From: Hyphomicrobiales bacterium
GTDB lineage: Bacteria; Pseudomonadota; Alphaproteobacteria; Rhizobiales; Aestuariivirgaceae
DNA length: 64,000 bases
Reading direction: 5' to 3'
Assembly (NCBI GenBank): GCA_016185245.1
Contig: JACPNZ010000039.1
Location: 186,001 to 250,000, forward strand
This document shows positions 36,479 through 46,353 of this stretch, in pieces. Each line of letters begins with the position of its first letter. The stretch's first letter is position 1. The notes beneath the pieces were generated by a model. It saw only the letters and a program-made list of their open reading frames with translations. It had not been told where the DNA came from and did no database searches. A program made the position numbers and the translations under genes.

Positions 36479-37873
36479 TCATAGCTTCACCTCCCAGGTG
36501 GTGGTGCCGTCCTTGTTGTCCCTGATGGCGATGCCCATGGTGGCGAGCTCGTCACGGATGCGGTCGCTCTCCTTCCAGTCCTTGGCCTTGCGGGCTTCAA
36601 GGCGGGAGGCAACGAGGGAGTCGACCAGAACTGGATCAACTTGGTCAGTACCGGACTCGACGCCATATCCCATGATCTTATCGGATTTCTCGCTTTCCCA
36701 AAGGCCCAGGAATTTGAGAGCTGATCCCAAGGCATCAAAGTTCTCGACACTAGGTTCCGATCTCGCCGACTTGCCCAATCCGTGCAGAATGCTGATAGCG
36801 GACGGTGTATTGAGATCATCCGATAAGGCCTCAACCAATTTAGAGGGTACTCTGTTTGGATCGCCTTGGTTCTTTGCACTGGCGATCCAATCGGCCAGCA
36901 AGCTTCTCGTCTCAACAAGGCGATCCACTGTCCAATCTATGGGCTGCCGATAGTGCGTCAGCAGCATTGCAAGGCGCAAGACTTTCCCATGCCACATGTT
37001 CGACCCAAACTTCCGGGCCTCTAGCAACTCATTGATCGTCACGAAATTCCCCAAACTCTTCGACATTTTCTGGCCTTCGACCTGGAGGAAGCCGTTGTGC
37101 ATCCAGATGTTGGCCATGACCTTATGGCCGAAGGCGCAGCGGGTTTGGGCCACTTCGTTTTCGTGATGGGGGAAGACGAGATCGATGCCGCCGGCATGAA
37201 TGTCGAACACCTCGCCGAGATGCTTCCAGCTCATCGCCGAGCATTCGATGTGCCAGCCGGGCCGGCCGCACCCCCAGGGACTGTCCCAGCCGGGGGTTTC
37301 GGCGTCCGACGGCTTCCACAGCACAAAATCCATGTCGCCGCGCTTGTAGGGAGCGACATCGACGCGGGCACCCGCCACCATCTCGTCGAGCGAGCGCTTC
37401 GACAACTGCCCGTAATCCTTCGTCGAAGTAACATCGAACAGCACATGGCCATCGGCCACATAGGCGTTACCCTTGGCGATCAATATTTCGATCATCTCGA
37501 TCATCGGCCCGATGAATTCGGTGGCCCGCGGTTCATGGGTCGGCGTCAGCACGCCGAGGGCAGCGATGTCGGCATGGAATTGCTTGGCCGTCCGTTCCGT
37601 CAGTTCACGGATCGATACGCCCTCTTCCTTGGCCCGGGCATTGATCTTGTCGTCGACATCGGTGATGTTGCGCACATAGGTCACATGTTCCGGCCCATAG
37701 AGATGGCGCAGCAGGCGGAACAGCACATCGAAGACGATGACCGGCCGGGCATTGCCGATATGGGCATAGTCGTAGACCGTCGGCCCGCAGACATACATGC
37801 GCACATTCGCCGGATCGATCGGCGAAAACTCCTCTTTGCGGCGGGTGAGCGTATTGTAAAGGCGAAGCGTCAT
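36479..37873 (-). CDS. cysS: Cysteinyl-tRNA synthetase
   Basis: This 464-residue class I synthetase charges tRNA-Cys. HIGH-type motif AHIGNARP lies near residue 37, KMSKS in [10 protein letters not shown]. Zinc ligands are Cys29 ([11 protein letters not shown]), a Cys in [11 protein letters not shown] and histidines in [10 protein letters not shown]. The C-terminal anticodon-binding part reads through to [20 protein letters not shown]. The DNA encoding about residues 270-410 (roughly 36640-37060) is clearly less GC-rich than the rest, while the protein remains intact, suggesting a recombined segment. Confidence 0.93.
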   Translation of the reverse strand: MTLRLYNTLTRRKEEFSPIDPANVRMYVCGPTVYDYAHIGNARPVIVFDVLFRLLRHLYGPEHVTYVRNITDVDDKINARAKEEGVSIRELTERTAKQFHADIAALGVLTPTHEPRATEFIGPMIEMIEILIAKGNAYVADGHVLFDVTSTKDYGQLSKRSLDEMVAGARVDVAPYKRGDMDFVLWKPSDAETPGWDSPWGCGRPGWHIECSAMSWKHLGEVFDIHAGGIDLVFPHHENEVAQTRCAFGHKVMANIWMHNGFLQVEGQKMSKSLGNFVTINELLEARKFGSNMWHGKVLRLAMLLTHYRQPIDWTVDRLVETRSLLADWIASAKNQGDPNRVPSKLVEALSDDLNTPSAISILHGLGKSARSEPSVENFDALGSALKFLGLWESEKSDKIMGYGVESGTDQVDPVLVDSLVASRLEARKAKDWKESDRIRDELATMGIAIRDNKDGTTTWEVKL

Positions 37874-38341
37874 GGATTCCCCGGGGGCTGCCGGCCCGGG
37901 ATCGCTTCATCTGTGAGTCAAGTCAAGCGGCGCCCTGCCAGCGGTTTTCGGCTAGCTGCAAATAATGCTGCCGCAAGCGGCATGGTGGCGGGCGGTGTTC
38001 ATGGCCGCGCACCATGGGGCAACGGGCTTTCACCGTCAAGAGCGGCGTCGGCCACAGGGTTGATATGCGGTTTCCAGGCCAGCTGCAGCGTGCCTCCGCC
38101 ATTGGCCTTTGCGACGAGGGAAACGGGGATGGCACAATTGCCATGATGACGGTCGACGCCCGCCGCCGACACCGGCTAAGTCTTTCTCGTCCCGCCAGCC
38201 CAGACGCTGATCGGCGGGGCGGTGGTGCTCGCCGCGCTCTTCGGCCATATCGCGCTCGAATTCCGCGGCAACTCCCTGGCCGATCCGGAGCCCTTTCAGG
38301 CCGGGCCGTGAACGACCGTTACGGTCCTACTGTGCCTGGGT
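37874..38341. other. Decayed region upstream of cysS
   Basis: This 468-bp stretch holds no intact gene. The right half carries the C-terminal end of an EamA-like transporter on the plus strand (38180-38311). On the minus strand, codons 38175 to 37999 form a 58-residue open stretch ending LQLAWKPHINPVADAAL..., with a coding look but no start and an upstream stop. It probably marks a deletion scar. The cysS promoter must lie in the left part. Confidence 0.45.
38180..38311 (+). pseudogene. C-terminal remnant of an EamA/DMT-type transporter
   Basis: The plus strand encodes VFLVPPAQTLIGGAVVLAAL followed by FGHIALEFRGN and a stop, directly after an in-frame stop. A last hydrophobic helix preceded by P-x2-TL-GGA and followed by a short polar tail is how EamA/DMT permeases end. 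The other nine helices are absent, so this is a remnant of about 43 codons. The family call rests on that one helix and is tentative. Confidence 0.45.
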
Positions 38342-39697
38342 CTAGCAGTTGGCATCCGTATTGGGATCGCACTTCAGCCTCTTCCGGCGGACCGGTTGTT
38401 GATCGCCTTGGCCCTGTGATGACTGGTTCATCTGCTGGAGTTGACGCTCCTGAAATTTCTTGTTCCGGTGGCCCGGCACCACCGGCCCGTTTCCGTCGAA
38501 TGACTCGCCGCCCAGTCCGTTTTGCTGTTGCAGCTTGTGCTTTCGACGAACTTGCTGCACGGAGAAGTCGCCGCCAGTTTGGTCCTGCTGCATCTGAAGT
38601 TCCCGAAGCCGCTTGAACTTCTTGTTGCGGAGCAGGTCGGCATTCGATTGGCCTTTGCCGACATTGCCGGTGCCAGTGACGACTTGCGGTAGCTGGCCAC
38701 CAGTATCCCGAATGTTGCGCTTGCTGTTCTTGTCTTTCGACACGGTGACATTGTTACCCTGAGCATTGTCCGAACCCGGCTTGGCCCTCGTCGCCTGGCC
38801 GGCGCCCAATACCGGGCCGATCATTTCCGGCTCGCCGCTGTTCCTGGTGATGCGGCCCGGATGTTTTTCATGGATGGTCTTTACGGTTGCGAAATCGGTG
38901 AGCCTTGGCGGCTTGCGTTCGCCATCCGGCGCAATCTTGCCGGTGAAGACCGTCAGCCGGTCGCCCGATTGCACCGCGCTGCCGGGCTTGTCGCTGTTGT
39001 CCACCTCGACGACTTTCACCTTCTTGCCGGTGCGCTGCTCAACGTAATTCACGTTGATGCCGTTGTTGACAACGATGTTGTTCTCGATGATGACGTGGCC
39101 GGCCGCCGGCGCCCGGCGAAGAATGCGACGGCGTTCATTCGCATCGAAGACGATGATGAGCGACAGGTTCGGCTCGAGGAACTGCCGGGCCGAAACGCAA
39201 TTCCAGTAATATTCGGGAATGGCATCGATCGATACGCCGACATCGAAATCGTCACGCCCCGGAGGAAGCGGCGCCCAGATGATGTCGTTGTCGCTGCGCC
39301 GCCAGCTGACCCAGGCCGGAGCCCAGATACTGCCGGGCACCCAGTACCAGCCAATATCGTAGCTGAAGCCCCACCTTCCATAGTGATAGGTGGCCCAGCC
39401 GAAGGGCTCGTTCGATACCCACAGCCAGCCGTAACGGCGGGTCCATACCCAGTGGCCGATGACATAGGGCCGCCAGTGTGGGCCGATGTTCACCGGAACC
39501 CAGACATACTGGCCGCGGAAACTCACCCAGTCGCCGTAATCCGCAAGCCGGTCATAGAAGGTGCCGAAACCGATCGCGACGTCGACGCTAGCGTGCGCCG
39601 CCGGCAGCGGATTCCAGGAGGCCGGCAATAGCGCCACGGAAGAAACCAACAGAACTGCGGCGGCGGTCCCACCGTAAAGCGTCGATCTGATGTTCAT
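38342..39697 (-). CDS. Exported DUF6600-like Trp/Tyr-rich protein
   Basis: This ~451-residue protein has an N-terminal signal (about 1-38, ending AAHASVDVAIGF). The first half is rich in Trp/Tyr/Gly with repeats such as GPHWRPYVIGHWVWTRRYGW and PFGWATYHYGRWGFSYDIGW, the pattern of DUF6600/YXWGxW proteins. The second half (about 255-451) is polar and low-complexity, rich in Gln, Lys, Arg and Asn, probably disordered. ATG 39697 follows AGAGGAGGAG, an excellent ribosome site. An envelope role is likely; function unknown. Confidence 0.7.
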   Translation of the reverse strand: MNIRSTLYGGTAAAVLLVSSVALLPASWNPLPAAHASVDVAIGFGTFYDRLADYGDWVSFRGQYVWVPVNIGPHWRPYVIGHWVWTRRYGWLWVSNEPFGWATYHYGRWGFSYDIGWYWVPGSIWAPAWVSWRRSDNDIIWAPLPPGRDDFDVGVSIDAIPEYYWNCVSARQFLEPNLSLIIVFDANERRRILRRAPAAGHVIIENNIVVNNGINVNYVEQRTGKKVKVVEVDNSDKPGSAVQSGDRLTVFTGKIAPDGERKPPRLTDFATVKTIHEKHPGRITRNSGEPEMIGPVLGAGQATRAKPGSDNAQGNNVTVSKDKNSKRNIRDTGGQLPQVVTGTGNVGKGQSNADLLRNKKFKRLRELQMQQDQTGGDFSVQQVRRKHKLQQQNGLGGESFDGNGPVVPGHRNKKFQERQLQQMNQSSQGQGDQQPVRRKRLKCDPNTDANC

Positions 39698-39835
39698 TGG
39701 CTCCTCCTCTTGTCCCAAACCAAGATCGAGTGGCCCGATCGGTCGTTCAGATGGGAAGCGAATGTGACCAAAATGCGCAAGCCCCGGCCGATGACTGCCT
39801 GGAACAGTTACGCCTGAAGGGCCGTCGAATTCCGC

Positions 39836-41233
39836 CTATTCCGCCGCTTCGGCAGCCTCGTCGTCGTCGACCTTCGGACGCGAAGCCATTTCTTTCTTGA
39901 TCTCCTCGGCCACCAGAAAGGAGAGCTCAAGCGCCTGGGCGGCGTTGAGGCGCGGATCGCAGAAGGTATGGTAGCGGTCGTTCAGGTCCTCATCGCGGAG
40001 CGCCCTGACGCCGCCGGTGCATTCGGTCACATCCTTGCCGGTCATCTCCACATGGATGCCGCCGGCATGGGTGCCCTCGGCCTGGTGCACGCCCATGAAG
40101 CGGCGTACCTCGGCGAGGATCGCGTCGAAGGGCCGGGTCTTGTAGCCGCTCGTCGCCTTGATGGTGTTGCCGTGCATCGGATCGCTCGACCACACCACGA
40201 GGCGGCCTTCGCGCTTCACCGCCCGGATCAGCTCGGGCAGGTGCTTTTCCACCTTGTCGGCGCCGAAGCGGGCAATCAGCGTCAGACGTCCCGGCTCGTT
40301 ACCCGGGTTGAGCGTGTCGATCAGCCGGATCAGATCGTCGGCCTTCAAGGTTGGCCCGCATTTGAGCCCGATCGGGTTACGGATGCCGCGGCAGAATTCG
40401 ACATGGGCGTGATCGGCCTGACGGGTGCGGTCGCCGATCCACAGCATGTGGCCGGAGGTGGCGTACCAGTCTCCGCTCGTCGAATCGATGCGGGTGAGCG
40501 CCTGTTCGAAGCCGAGCAGCAGGGCCTCGTGGCTGGTGAAGAAGTCGGTTTGCCTGAGCTGCGGGGCCGTGTCGGCGTTGATGCCGCAGGCCCGCATGAA
40601 ACCCAAGGCTTCGGTAATGCGGCTCGACAACTCCTGATAGCGTTCGAAGGCCGGCGAATCCTTGAGGAACCCGAGGGTCCACTTGTGGACGTGCTCGAGA
40701 TTGGCATAGCCCCCTTGGGCGAAAGCGCGCAGCAGGTTGAGGGTCGCCGCCGACTGCCGGTAGGCCATGATCTGGCGCTCGGGATCGGGCTTGCGGCCTT
40801 CAACCGTTGCCTCAGCGTCATTAATGATATCGCCGCGATAGATCGGATACTCCACCCCGTCGATCGTCTCGGTTGGCGAGGAGCGCGGCTTGGCGAACTG
40901 GCCGGCAATGCGGCCCACCTTCACTACCGGCTGGCCGCCGGCGAAGGTCAGAACCACCGACATCTGCAGGAAAATCCGGAAGAAATCCCGGATATTGTCG
41001 GCCGAATGCTCGGCGAAGCTTTCGGCACAGTCGCCGCCCTGGAGCAGGAAACCCTTGCCCTCGGCCACCTTGGCAAGCTTGCGCTTGAGCTTCCTTGCCT
41101 CACCGGCAAAAACCAGCGGCGGATAGCCGGCAAGCTGCTTCTCGACGGCGGCGAGCTTCACCTTGTCGGCATAGTCCGGCACCTGGACAATCGGGAAGCC
41201 GCGCCAGCTGTCAGGTGTCCAACTCGTCGTCAT
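39836..41233 (-). CDS. 3-deoxy-7-phosphoheptulonate synthase, class II
   Basis: This 465-residue class II (plant/Mycobacterium-type) DAHP synthase condenses phosphoenolpyruvate and erythrose 4-phosphate, the entry to the shikimate pathway. Characteristic segments are [60 protein letters not shown] and [15 protein letters not shown]. The C terminus ends in an acidic/alanine tail. It stands alone; no other aro gene is adjacent. Confidence 0.9.
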   Translation of the reverse strand: MTTSWTPDSWRGFPIVQVPDYADKVKLAAVEKQLAGYPPLVFAGEARKLKRKLAKVAEGKGFLLQGGDCAESFAEHSADNIRDFFRIFLQMSVVLTFAGGQPVVKVGRIAGQFAKPRSSPTETIDGVEYPIYRGDIINDAEATVEGRKPDPERQIMAYRQSAATLNLLRAFAQGGYANLEHVHKWTLGFLKDSPAFERYQELSSRITEALGFMRACGINADTAPQLRQTDFFTSHEALLLGFEQALTRIDSTSGDWYATSGHMLWIGDRTRQADHAHVEFCRGIRNPIGLKCGPTLKADDLIRLIDTLNPGNEPGRLTLIARFGADKVEKHLPELIRAVKREGRLVVWSSDPMHGNTIKATSGYKTRPFDAILAEVRRFMGVHQAEGTHAGGIHVEMTGKDVTECTGGVRALRDEDLNDRYHTFCDPRLNAAQALELSFLVAEEIKKEMASRPKVDDDEAAEAAE

Positions 41234-41525
41234 CTCGCTTACTCCAACGCCCGCGGACCGAAATTACCCACGGCTAATATCACGGGGTGGCGGCTTATAC
41301 ACGCCCGCCTGCCGCGATTCCAGTCCACTCCTCTAGGGCATATCCCGCCAAAGTGTGTGCACCTTGACGACAAGGATATGCCCAGAGTCAATGAATCTGG
41401 AGCGTTTCCTTGTCGGCGAAACGATTCCACTTCGCCGGGAAACGCTCCGTTGCAACCGAAAGTTAACCCGCTGCCGCCAAACTATGCGCCATTTCGCAGG
41501 AAACGGGTGGAATTCCGCGGCAGCC
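41234..41525. other. Intergenic region holding a composite repeat
   Basis: This 292-bp divergent gap between the DAHP synthase and a small membrane-protein gene must contain both promoters. More than a third of it is the inverted-repeat element listed at 41336-41448. No small gene supported. Confidence 0.5.
41336..41448. repeat. Composite inverted-repeat element
   Basis: Two nested palindromes in series. GGGCATATCC (41336-41345) pairs with GGATATGCCC (41374-41383). GGAGCGTTTCC (41399-41409) pairs with GGAAACGCTCC (41438-41448), enclosing a further GGCGAA/TTCGCC dyad and GATTCCACTTCGCC. This combination of words recurs, in my memory, in intergenic repeats of Rhizobiales genomes; within this window I see one copy. 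Confidence 0.6.
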
Positions 41526-41777
41526 ATGATTCACACGATCCTCAATGCCCCCTGGAGCCAGTTCTATGACGTTATGGCCGACGGCCAGCCGCCGATGATC
41601 CTGCGCATCCTGCTGGTCAACACCTTGTTCTTCATTTTGTTCGTGGTCCGCCGGGCCCGCGGGGTTCGCGCCATGCGCCAGAGCACGGCGATCAAGGTTC
41701 AGGCCCTTCTGGTCGTCTCGAACATGCTGATCCTGTTCCAGTCGGAAGTCCAACAAGTCCTCGGCCGGTTTATTTGA
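41526..41777 (+). CDS. Small membrane protein, 83 aa
   Basis: This 83-residue protein reads MIHTILNAPWSQFYDVMADG, then a hydrophobic helix (about 24-42, MILRILLVNTLFFILFVV), a basic loop (RRARGVRAMRQS), and a second hydrophobic stretch (about 60-74, ALLVVSNMLILF). I chose ATG 41526 because the open frame upstream runs through the repeat. Its stop overlaps the end of the convergent DUF2093 gene. Family unknown to me; two-helix inner-membrane topology with a cytoplasmic basic loop is likely. Confidence 0.65.
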   Translation: MIHTILNAPWSQFYDVMADGQPPMILRILLVNTLFFILFVVRRARGVRAMRQSTAIKVQALLVVSNMLILFQSEVQQVLGRFI

Positions 41778-41988
41778 GACCCTTCAGATATTCGGCGAAG
41801 GCCACCTCGGCCGAGCGATAGGCAACCTGGCGATCGACATCCCAGTAGCGCAATTGGTCGAGCCGGATCGGATCGCCGGTCACCGCGCAGCGCACGAAAT
41901 CGCCTTCCTTCAACACCTGGAAATCGGCGTCAAGGTAACGGAGCTTGGCTTCGCGGGCCTGCGGTAGCATGGGATCAAGGAAGTTCAT
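41770..41988 (-). CDS. DUF2093 family protein
   Basis: This 72-residue protein carries the DUF2093 pattern: AKLRYLDADFQVLKEGDFVRCAVTGDPI followed by LRYWDVDRQVAYRSAEVAF. It is found almost only in alphaproteobacteria, which helps place the organism. The single CAVTG motif could bind a metal with a partner, but this is speculation. It is divergent from the M29 aminopeptidase and overlaps the 83-aa membrane gene by 8 nt tail-to-tail. Function unknown. Confidence 0.8.
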   Translation of the reverse strand: MNFLDPMLPQAREAKLRYLDADFQVLKEGDFVRCAVTGDPIRLDQLRYWDVDRQVAYRSAEVAFAEYLKGLK

Positions 41989-42053
41989 GGGGAACAGATA
42001 GCAAGTCCCACTGGATATTTGAAGCTCTCCCGGCGATCGGTTATAGGGCGCCC

Positions 42054-43283
42054 ATGACCCATGATGAACTCCTCGACCGCTATGCCGAACTCACCGTCCG
42101 CGCCGGATTGAACGTCGCCAAGGGTCAGGAAGTGCTGATCACCGCGCCGATCGAGGCCGTTCCCTTGGTGCGGCGCATCACCGTGCATGCCTACAAGGCC
42201 GGCGCCACGCTGGTGACCACTCTCTACAATGACGAGCAGAACACGCTGGCCCGCTATGTTCACGGCGCCGACGCGAGCTTCGATACTGCACCTGCCTGGC
42301 TGTTCAACGGCATGGCCGAGGCCTTCCGTGGCGGAGCTGCCAGGCTCGGCATCATCGGCGAAGACCCCGCGTTGCTCTCGGGCCAGGATACTGAGAAGGT
42401 GGCGCGCGCCAACCGGGCCCGCTCCACGGCCTATCGCCCGGCGCTCGAACTGATCACCGGCTTTGCCATCAACTGGTGCATCATCTCCTGCGCCACGCCG
42501 GCCTGGGCCAAATCGGTGTTCCCCGAACTTCCGCCGGCAGAGGGGCTCGCCGCTCTGTGGCGGGCGATCTTCAAATGCACCCGTGCCGATCTCGCCGATC
42601 CGGTCGGCGCCTGGGAAGCCCACAGCAAGGCGCTGCGGGCCCGCACCGACAGGCTCAATGCCAGGCGCTACAAGGCCCTCAAATATCGCGGCCCCGGCAC
42701 CGATCTGACCATCGGCCTGGTCGACAACCATATCTGGTGCGGTGGGGCGTCCACGGCGCGCAACGGCATCGTGTGCAATCCCAACATTCCCTCCGAGGAA
42801 GTCTTCACCATGCCGCACCGCGAGCGGGTCGACGGCACGGTTTCGGCCACCAAGCCGCTCTCCTATCAGGGCAGCTTCATCGAAGGGATCAGGGTGCGCT
42901 TCGAGAATGGCCGTATTGTCGAAGCCCACGCCGACAAGGGGCTCGATGTCTTCCGCAAGATGATCGAGACCGACGAGGGTGCCGCCCGCCTCGGCGAGGT
43001 GGCGCTGGTGCCGCATTCCTCGCCGATCGCCGCCTCAGGCATCATCTTCAACGAGACGCTGTTCGACGAGAATGCCGCAAGCCACATCGCCGTCGGCCAG
43101 GCCTATAGCCAGAACCTGCGCAACGCCCACGAGATGAGCAAGGAGCAGAAGCAGGCGGCGGGGGCGAATTCGAGCCTCATCCACGTCGACTGGATGATCG
43201 GCTCGGGCCAGATCGACATCGACGGCGTTACGGCCGACGGCACGGCCGAACCCCTCATGCGCCAGGGCGAGTGGGCGGCCTGA
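42054..43283 (+). CDS. Aminopeptidase, M29 family
   Basis: This 409-residue metallo-aminopeptidase resembles thermophilic aminopeptidase AmpS/AmpT. The stretch MTHDELLDRYAELTVRAGLN is the usual N terminus. The metal-binding half contains NPNIPSEEVFTMPHRERVDG, HADKGLDVFRKMIETDEGA, GEVALVPHSSPIAASG and the final HVDWMIGSG, matching the Glu/His/Asp ligand set of M29. Likely cytoplasmic and active on short peptides. It stands alone. Confidence 0.88.
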   Translation: MTHDELLDRYAELTVRAGLNVAKGQEVLITAPIEAVPLVRRITVHAYKAGATLVTTLYNDEQNTLARYVHGADASFDTAPAWLFNGMAEAFRGGAARLGIIGEDPALLSGQDTEKVARANRARSTAYRPALELITGFAINWCIISCATPAWAKSVFPELPPAEGLAALWRAIFKCTRADLADPVGAWEAHSKALRARTDRLNARRYKALKYRGPGTDLTIGLVDNHIWCGGASTARNGIVCNPNIPSEEVFTMPHRERVDGTVSATKPLSYQGSFIEGIRVRFENGRIVEAHADKGLDVFRKMIETDEGAARLGEVALVPHSSPIAASGIIFNETLFDENAASHIAVGQAYSQNLRNAHEMSKEQKQAAGANSSLIHVDWMIGSGQIDIDGVTADGTAEPLMRQGEWAA

Positions 43284-43288
43284 TCGCC

Positions 43289-43585
43289 CTATTGCGAGGG
43301 GCAGGCCTTGGCCGGTGCGGGCTCCCAATGGGCGGGCTTCAGTATCCTGCCCTGCTGGCAAACGCTGGCACCATCGAACAGCGTGCCGGTAACGGTGCCG
43401 AACTGCCCGGGCTTCGGCTCGGGCGTGGCGGACGTGACGTCATAGGTTTCGGTTGCGGTCTTGATGATGAGACAGTTAGCCTCGACGCCCGGCATGACGC
43501 AGCCGGTTACCGTCGCCTCTTCCGCCAGCGCCGGAAGAGACATTGTGGCGATTGCGAGAACCGTCGTGGCTATGGATCGCAGCAT
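43289..43585 (-). CDS. Small periplasmic protein, DUF5818-like
   Basis: This 98-residue protein has a Sec signal (about 1-21, ending LPALAEE). The mature part has four cysteines, TVTGCVMPGVEANCLII and SVCQQGRILKPAHWEPAPAKAC, which could form two disulfides. The TVTG...GTVTGTL arrangement suggests a small beta-barrel of the DUF5818 type. Convergent with the aminopeptidase (5-bp gap). It reads 20 bp after the xseA 3' end in the same direction. Function unknown. Confidence 0.6.
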   Translation of the reverse strand: MLRSIATTVLAIATMSLPALAEEATVTGCVMPGVEANCLIIKTATETYDVTSATPEPKPGQFGTVTGTLFDGASVCQQGRILKPAHWEPAPAKACPSQ

Positions 43586-43605
43586 GGTTGGACTTCCTCC
43601 CTTGT

Positions 43606-45006
43606 TCAGAACAAACTTCCCTGCTTGGGGCCGCCGTTTTCGCGCACTTTGATTCTTCCATCGGCGAATTCGATGGCAAGTTCCTGGGCGGGCTTCACCT
43701 CCGCTGCCGCCCGTACCGGCTGGCCCCCGGCATCGCGCACCAGAGCGAAGCCGCGCTGCAGCACCGATCGGTAGGAGAGCGAAGCGAAGAGCTTGGTCTG
43801 GGTGACCAGTGCGTGCCGCCGCCGGTCGAGCGCCAGGGCCATGGCGCGGGCTGCGCCCTGCCCCAGCCGGTCCAGCCTTTCGCGCTCGCGGACCACCTGC
43901 TGCCGCATCGGTCTCAACGTGAGTCTGCCCGCCAGCCGCTCCAGCCGCGAGCGATGGATTTGGGTATTGGCTCGCAGCGCCTGGGTGAGCCGGCCTGCCG
44001 CCGCATCGTGACGCTGGCGGGCGAGTGCGAGAATGTCGTCGGGCTTAGGCAACGCTCGCGCGGCGGAGCGCAGTCTGGTCCGCCGTTCCTCTTGCGAGCG
44101 CCAGACCCCACCTTTGAGCCGGCCGGAAAGACCCGCCACCTTGTCGATCAGCTGGCTCCTGACCGGCACGGCCTGTTCGGCCGCCGCCGTTGGCGTTGGC
44201 GCACGGTGATCGGCGGCAAAATCGATCAGCGTAGTATCGGTCTCGTGACCCACCGCGGCGATGAGCGGTATATCGCTCGCCGCCGCCGCCCTGACCACGA
44301 TCTCCTCGTTGAAGCTCCAAAGGTCTTCCAGCGAACCGCCGCCACGGGCCACGATGATGACGTCGGGCCGGGGCTCCATGCGGTTAAACCCGGCGATTGC
44401 CGCGGCCACTTCCGCGGCACTGGTCTCGCCCTGGACCCTGACCGGCCAGACCAGCACATGGCGCGGAAACCGGTCGTTGAGACGGTGCAGAATGTCGCGG
44501 ATCACCGCTCCGGTGGGCGAGGTGACGACACCGATCAGGCGCGGAAGATAAGGAATGGGCTTCTTGCGGGAAGAATCGAACAGGCCCTCGGCGGCGAGTT
44601 TCTTCTTGCGTTCTTCGAGCAGCGCCATCAACGCGCCCACACCCGCCGGCTCCACATTCTCGATGATGATCTGATAGGACGACTTGCCGGGGTAAGACGT
44701 GATCCTGCCGGTGGCGATCACCTCCAAACCTTCCTGCAGTTTCGACTTGAGCCTGCCGAAGCTGCCGCGCCATATGACCGCATCGAGCCTGGCGCCCTCA
44801 TCTTTGATCGAGAAATAGCAGTGGCCCGATGTGTGCGGGCCCCGGTAGCCGGAAATCTCGCCCCTCACCCGCACATGGCCGAAATTTTCCTCCAGCGTGC
44901 GCTTCAGGGCATGGGACAGTTCGCTGACCGAATATTCGCCGACATTGGGCTTGCCGGTGTCGCGGATTTCGCCGGTTTCGGGATCGTGATCCTCGACGGT
45001 GGACAT
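43606..45006 (-). CDS. xseA: Exodeoxyribonuclease VII large subunit
   Basis: This ~466-residue subunit has an N-terminal OB-fold ([30 protein letters not shown]), the catalytic core with [39 protein letters not shown] and [23 protein letters not shown] (long segments of the family), then a coiled-coil and a C-terminal beta-tail. It acts with XseB on single-stranded DNA ends; xseB is not here. The start may be ATG 45006 (used) or ATG 45036, which would add 10 residues. It is divergent from purD across about 70 bp. Confidence 0.9.
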   Translation of the reverse strand: MSTVEDHDPETGEIRDTGKPNVGEYSVSELSHALKRTLEENFGHVRVRGEISGYRGPHTSGHCYFSIKDEGARLDAVIWRGSFGRLKSKLQEGLEVIATGRITSYPGKSSYQIIIENVEPAGVGALMALLEERKKKLAAEGLFDSSRKKPIPYLPRLIGVVTSPTGAVIRDILHRLNDRFPRHVLVWPVRVQGETSAAEVAAAIAGFNRMEPRPDVIIVARGGGSLEDLWSFNEEIVVRAAAASDIPLIAAVGHETDTTLIDFAADHRAPTPTAAAEQAVPVRSQLIDKVAGLSGRLKGGVWRSQEERRTRLRSAARALPKPDDILALARQRHDAAAGRLTQALRANTQIHRSRLERLAGRLTLRPMRQQVVRERERLDRLGQGAARAMALALDRRRHALVTQTKLFASLSYRSVLQRGFALVRDAGGQPVRAAAEVKPAQELAIEFADGRIKVRENGGPKQGSLF

Positions 45007-45074
45007 CGCCTCGGTTTCTCTTTGATTCCCCTCCATCAAATGCGAGAAGGCGGCGAAAGGCAAGGACACGATAG

Positions 45075-46331
45075 ATGAACATCTTGCTCATCGGTTCCGG
45101 CGGCCGCGAACATGCGCTGGCCTGGGCTATCGGCGCAAGCTCGCTGTGCGACCGGCTCTATTGCGCGCCGGGCAATCCCGGCATCGCCGCCATCTGCCAT
45201 GCGGTCGATCTCAAGGACGCCGACCATGCGGCCGTCATCGCCTTCTGCAAGACCTGGGCCATCGGACTGGTGGTCATCGGGCCCGAGGCACCGCTGGTTG
45301 CAGGGCTTGCCGACGATCTCCGGGCGGCCGGGATCAAGGTCTTCGGCCCGTCGAAATTCGCCGCCCAGCTTGAAGGCTCCAAGGGTTTCACCAAGGACAT
45401 CTGCGCCAAGTACGATATTCCAACCGCCGCCTATGGCCGGTTCCGCGAGCGGAGCGCAGCACTCGCCTATCTGGCAAGGCATGGCGCTCCCATCGTCGTC
45501 AAGGCCGATGGGCTCGCCGCCGGCAAGGGTGTGACCGTCGCCATGACTCCGGCCGAAGCGCAAGCCGCCGTGAACGATATCTTCACCGGGCGATTTGGCG
45601 ATGCCGAATGCGTCATCGAGGAATATCTCGAGGGCGAGGAGGCGAGTTTCTTCGTGCTGACCGACGGCACCCATGCCCTGCCGCTGGCCACCGCCCAGGA
45701 CCACAAGCGCCTGGGCGACGGTGACGTTGGCCCCAACACCGGCGGCATGGGAGCCTACTCGCCGGCCCCCTGCATGACCGAGGCACTGTGCACGGAAGCG
45801 CTGGAAACAATCGTCAAGCCGACCATCCGGGCTCTCGCCGACATGGGCCACCCTTACGTCGGCGTGCTCTATGCCGGGCTCATGCTCACCCGGGACGGGC
45901 CGAAGCTCATCGAATACAATGCTCGCTTCGGCGATCCCGAATGCCAGGTGCTGATGCTGCGGCTGAAGGACGACATCGTGCCGCTGCTGCTCGCCTGCGT
46001 CGATGGAACCCTCGACAAGATGTCGGTGCGCTGGCTCGACGAGGTTGCCCTTACCGTGGTCATGTTCGCCAAAGGATATCCGGGCGAGACGGTCAAAGGC
46101 ACCGAAATCCGCGGGCTCGACGCGGCCGGCGCTGGCGAGGGTGTCGAGATATTTCATGCGGGAACGGCGCTCGAGAACGGGCGCCTGGTCGCTGCCGGCG
46201 GCCGGGTGCTCAACGTGACGGCGCTTGGCAAGACCGTGAAGGAGGCCCAGGCGCGGGCCTATGCGGCGGTTGACCGCATCGACTGGCCCGACGGCTTCTG
46301 CCGCCGCGACATCGGCTGGCGCGCCGCATGA
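45075..46331 (+). CDS. purD: Phosphoribosylamine-glycine ligase (GARS)
   Basis: This 418-residue ATP-grasp enzyme makes glycinamide ribonucleotide, the second step of purine synthesis. N-terminal [19 protein letters not shown] is diagnostic. [19 protein letters not shown] and the ATP-grasp part with [17 protein letters not shown] and [12 protein letters not shown] follow; the metal site is in [12 protein letters not shown]. The divergent pair xseA/purD is common in Hyphomicrobiales. The hydrolase gene follows 22 bp later on the same strand. Confidence 0.94.
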   Translation: MNILLIGSGGREHALAWAIGASSLCDRLYCAPGNPGIAAICHAVDLKDADHAAVIAFCKTWAIGLVVIGPEAPLVAGLADDLRAAGIKVFGPSKFAAQLEGSKGFTKDICAKYDIPTAAYGRFRERSAALAYLARHGAPIVVKADGLAAGKGVTVAMTPAEAQAAVNDIFTGRFGDAECVIEEYLEGEEASFFVLTDGTHALPLATAQDHKRLGDGDVGPNTGGMGAYSPAPCMTEALCTEALETIVKPTIRALADMGHPYVGVLYAGLMLTRDGPKLIEYNARFGDPECQVLMLRLKDDIVPLLLACVDGTLDKMSVRWLDEVALTVVMFAKGYPGETVKGTEIRGLDAAGAGEGVEIFHAGTALENGRLVAAGGRVLNVTALGKTVKEAQARAYAAVDRIDWPDGFCRRDIGWRAA

Positions 46332-46353
46332 AGTGGCGTTAAGGTCAGGTGCC

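Noticed and set aside
41355-41525. N-terminal extension of the 83-aa membrane protein
   Set aside because: The extra 57 codons run through the intergenic repeat and look non-coding.
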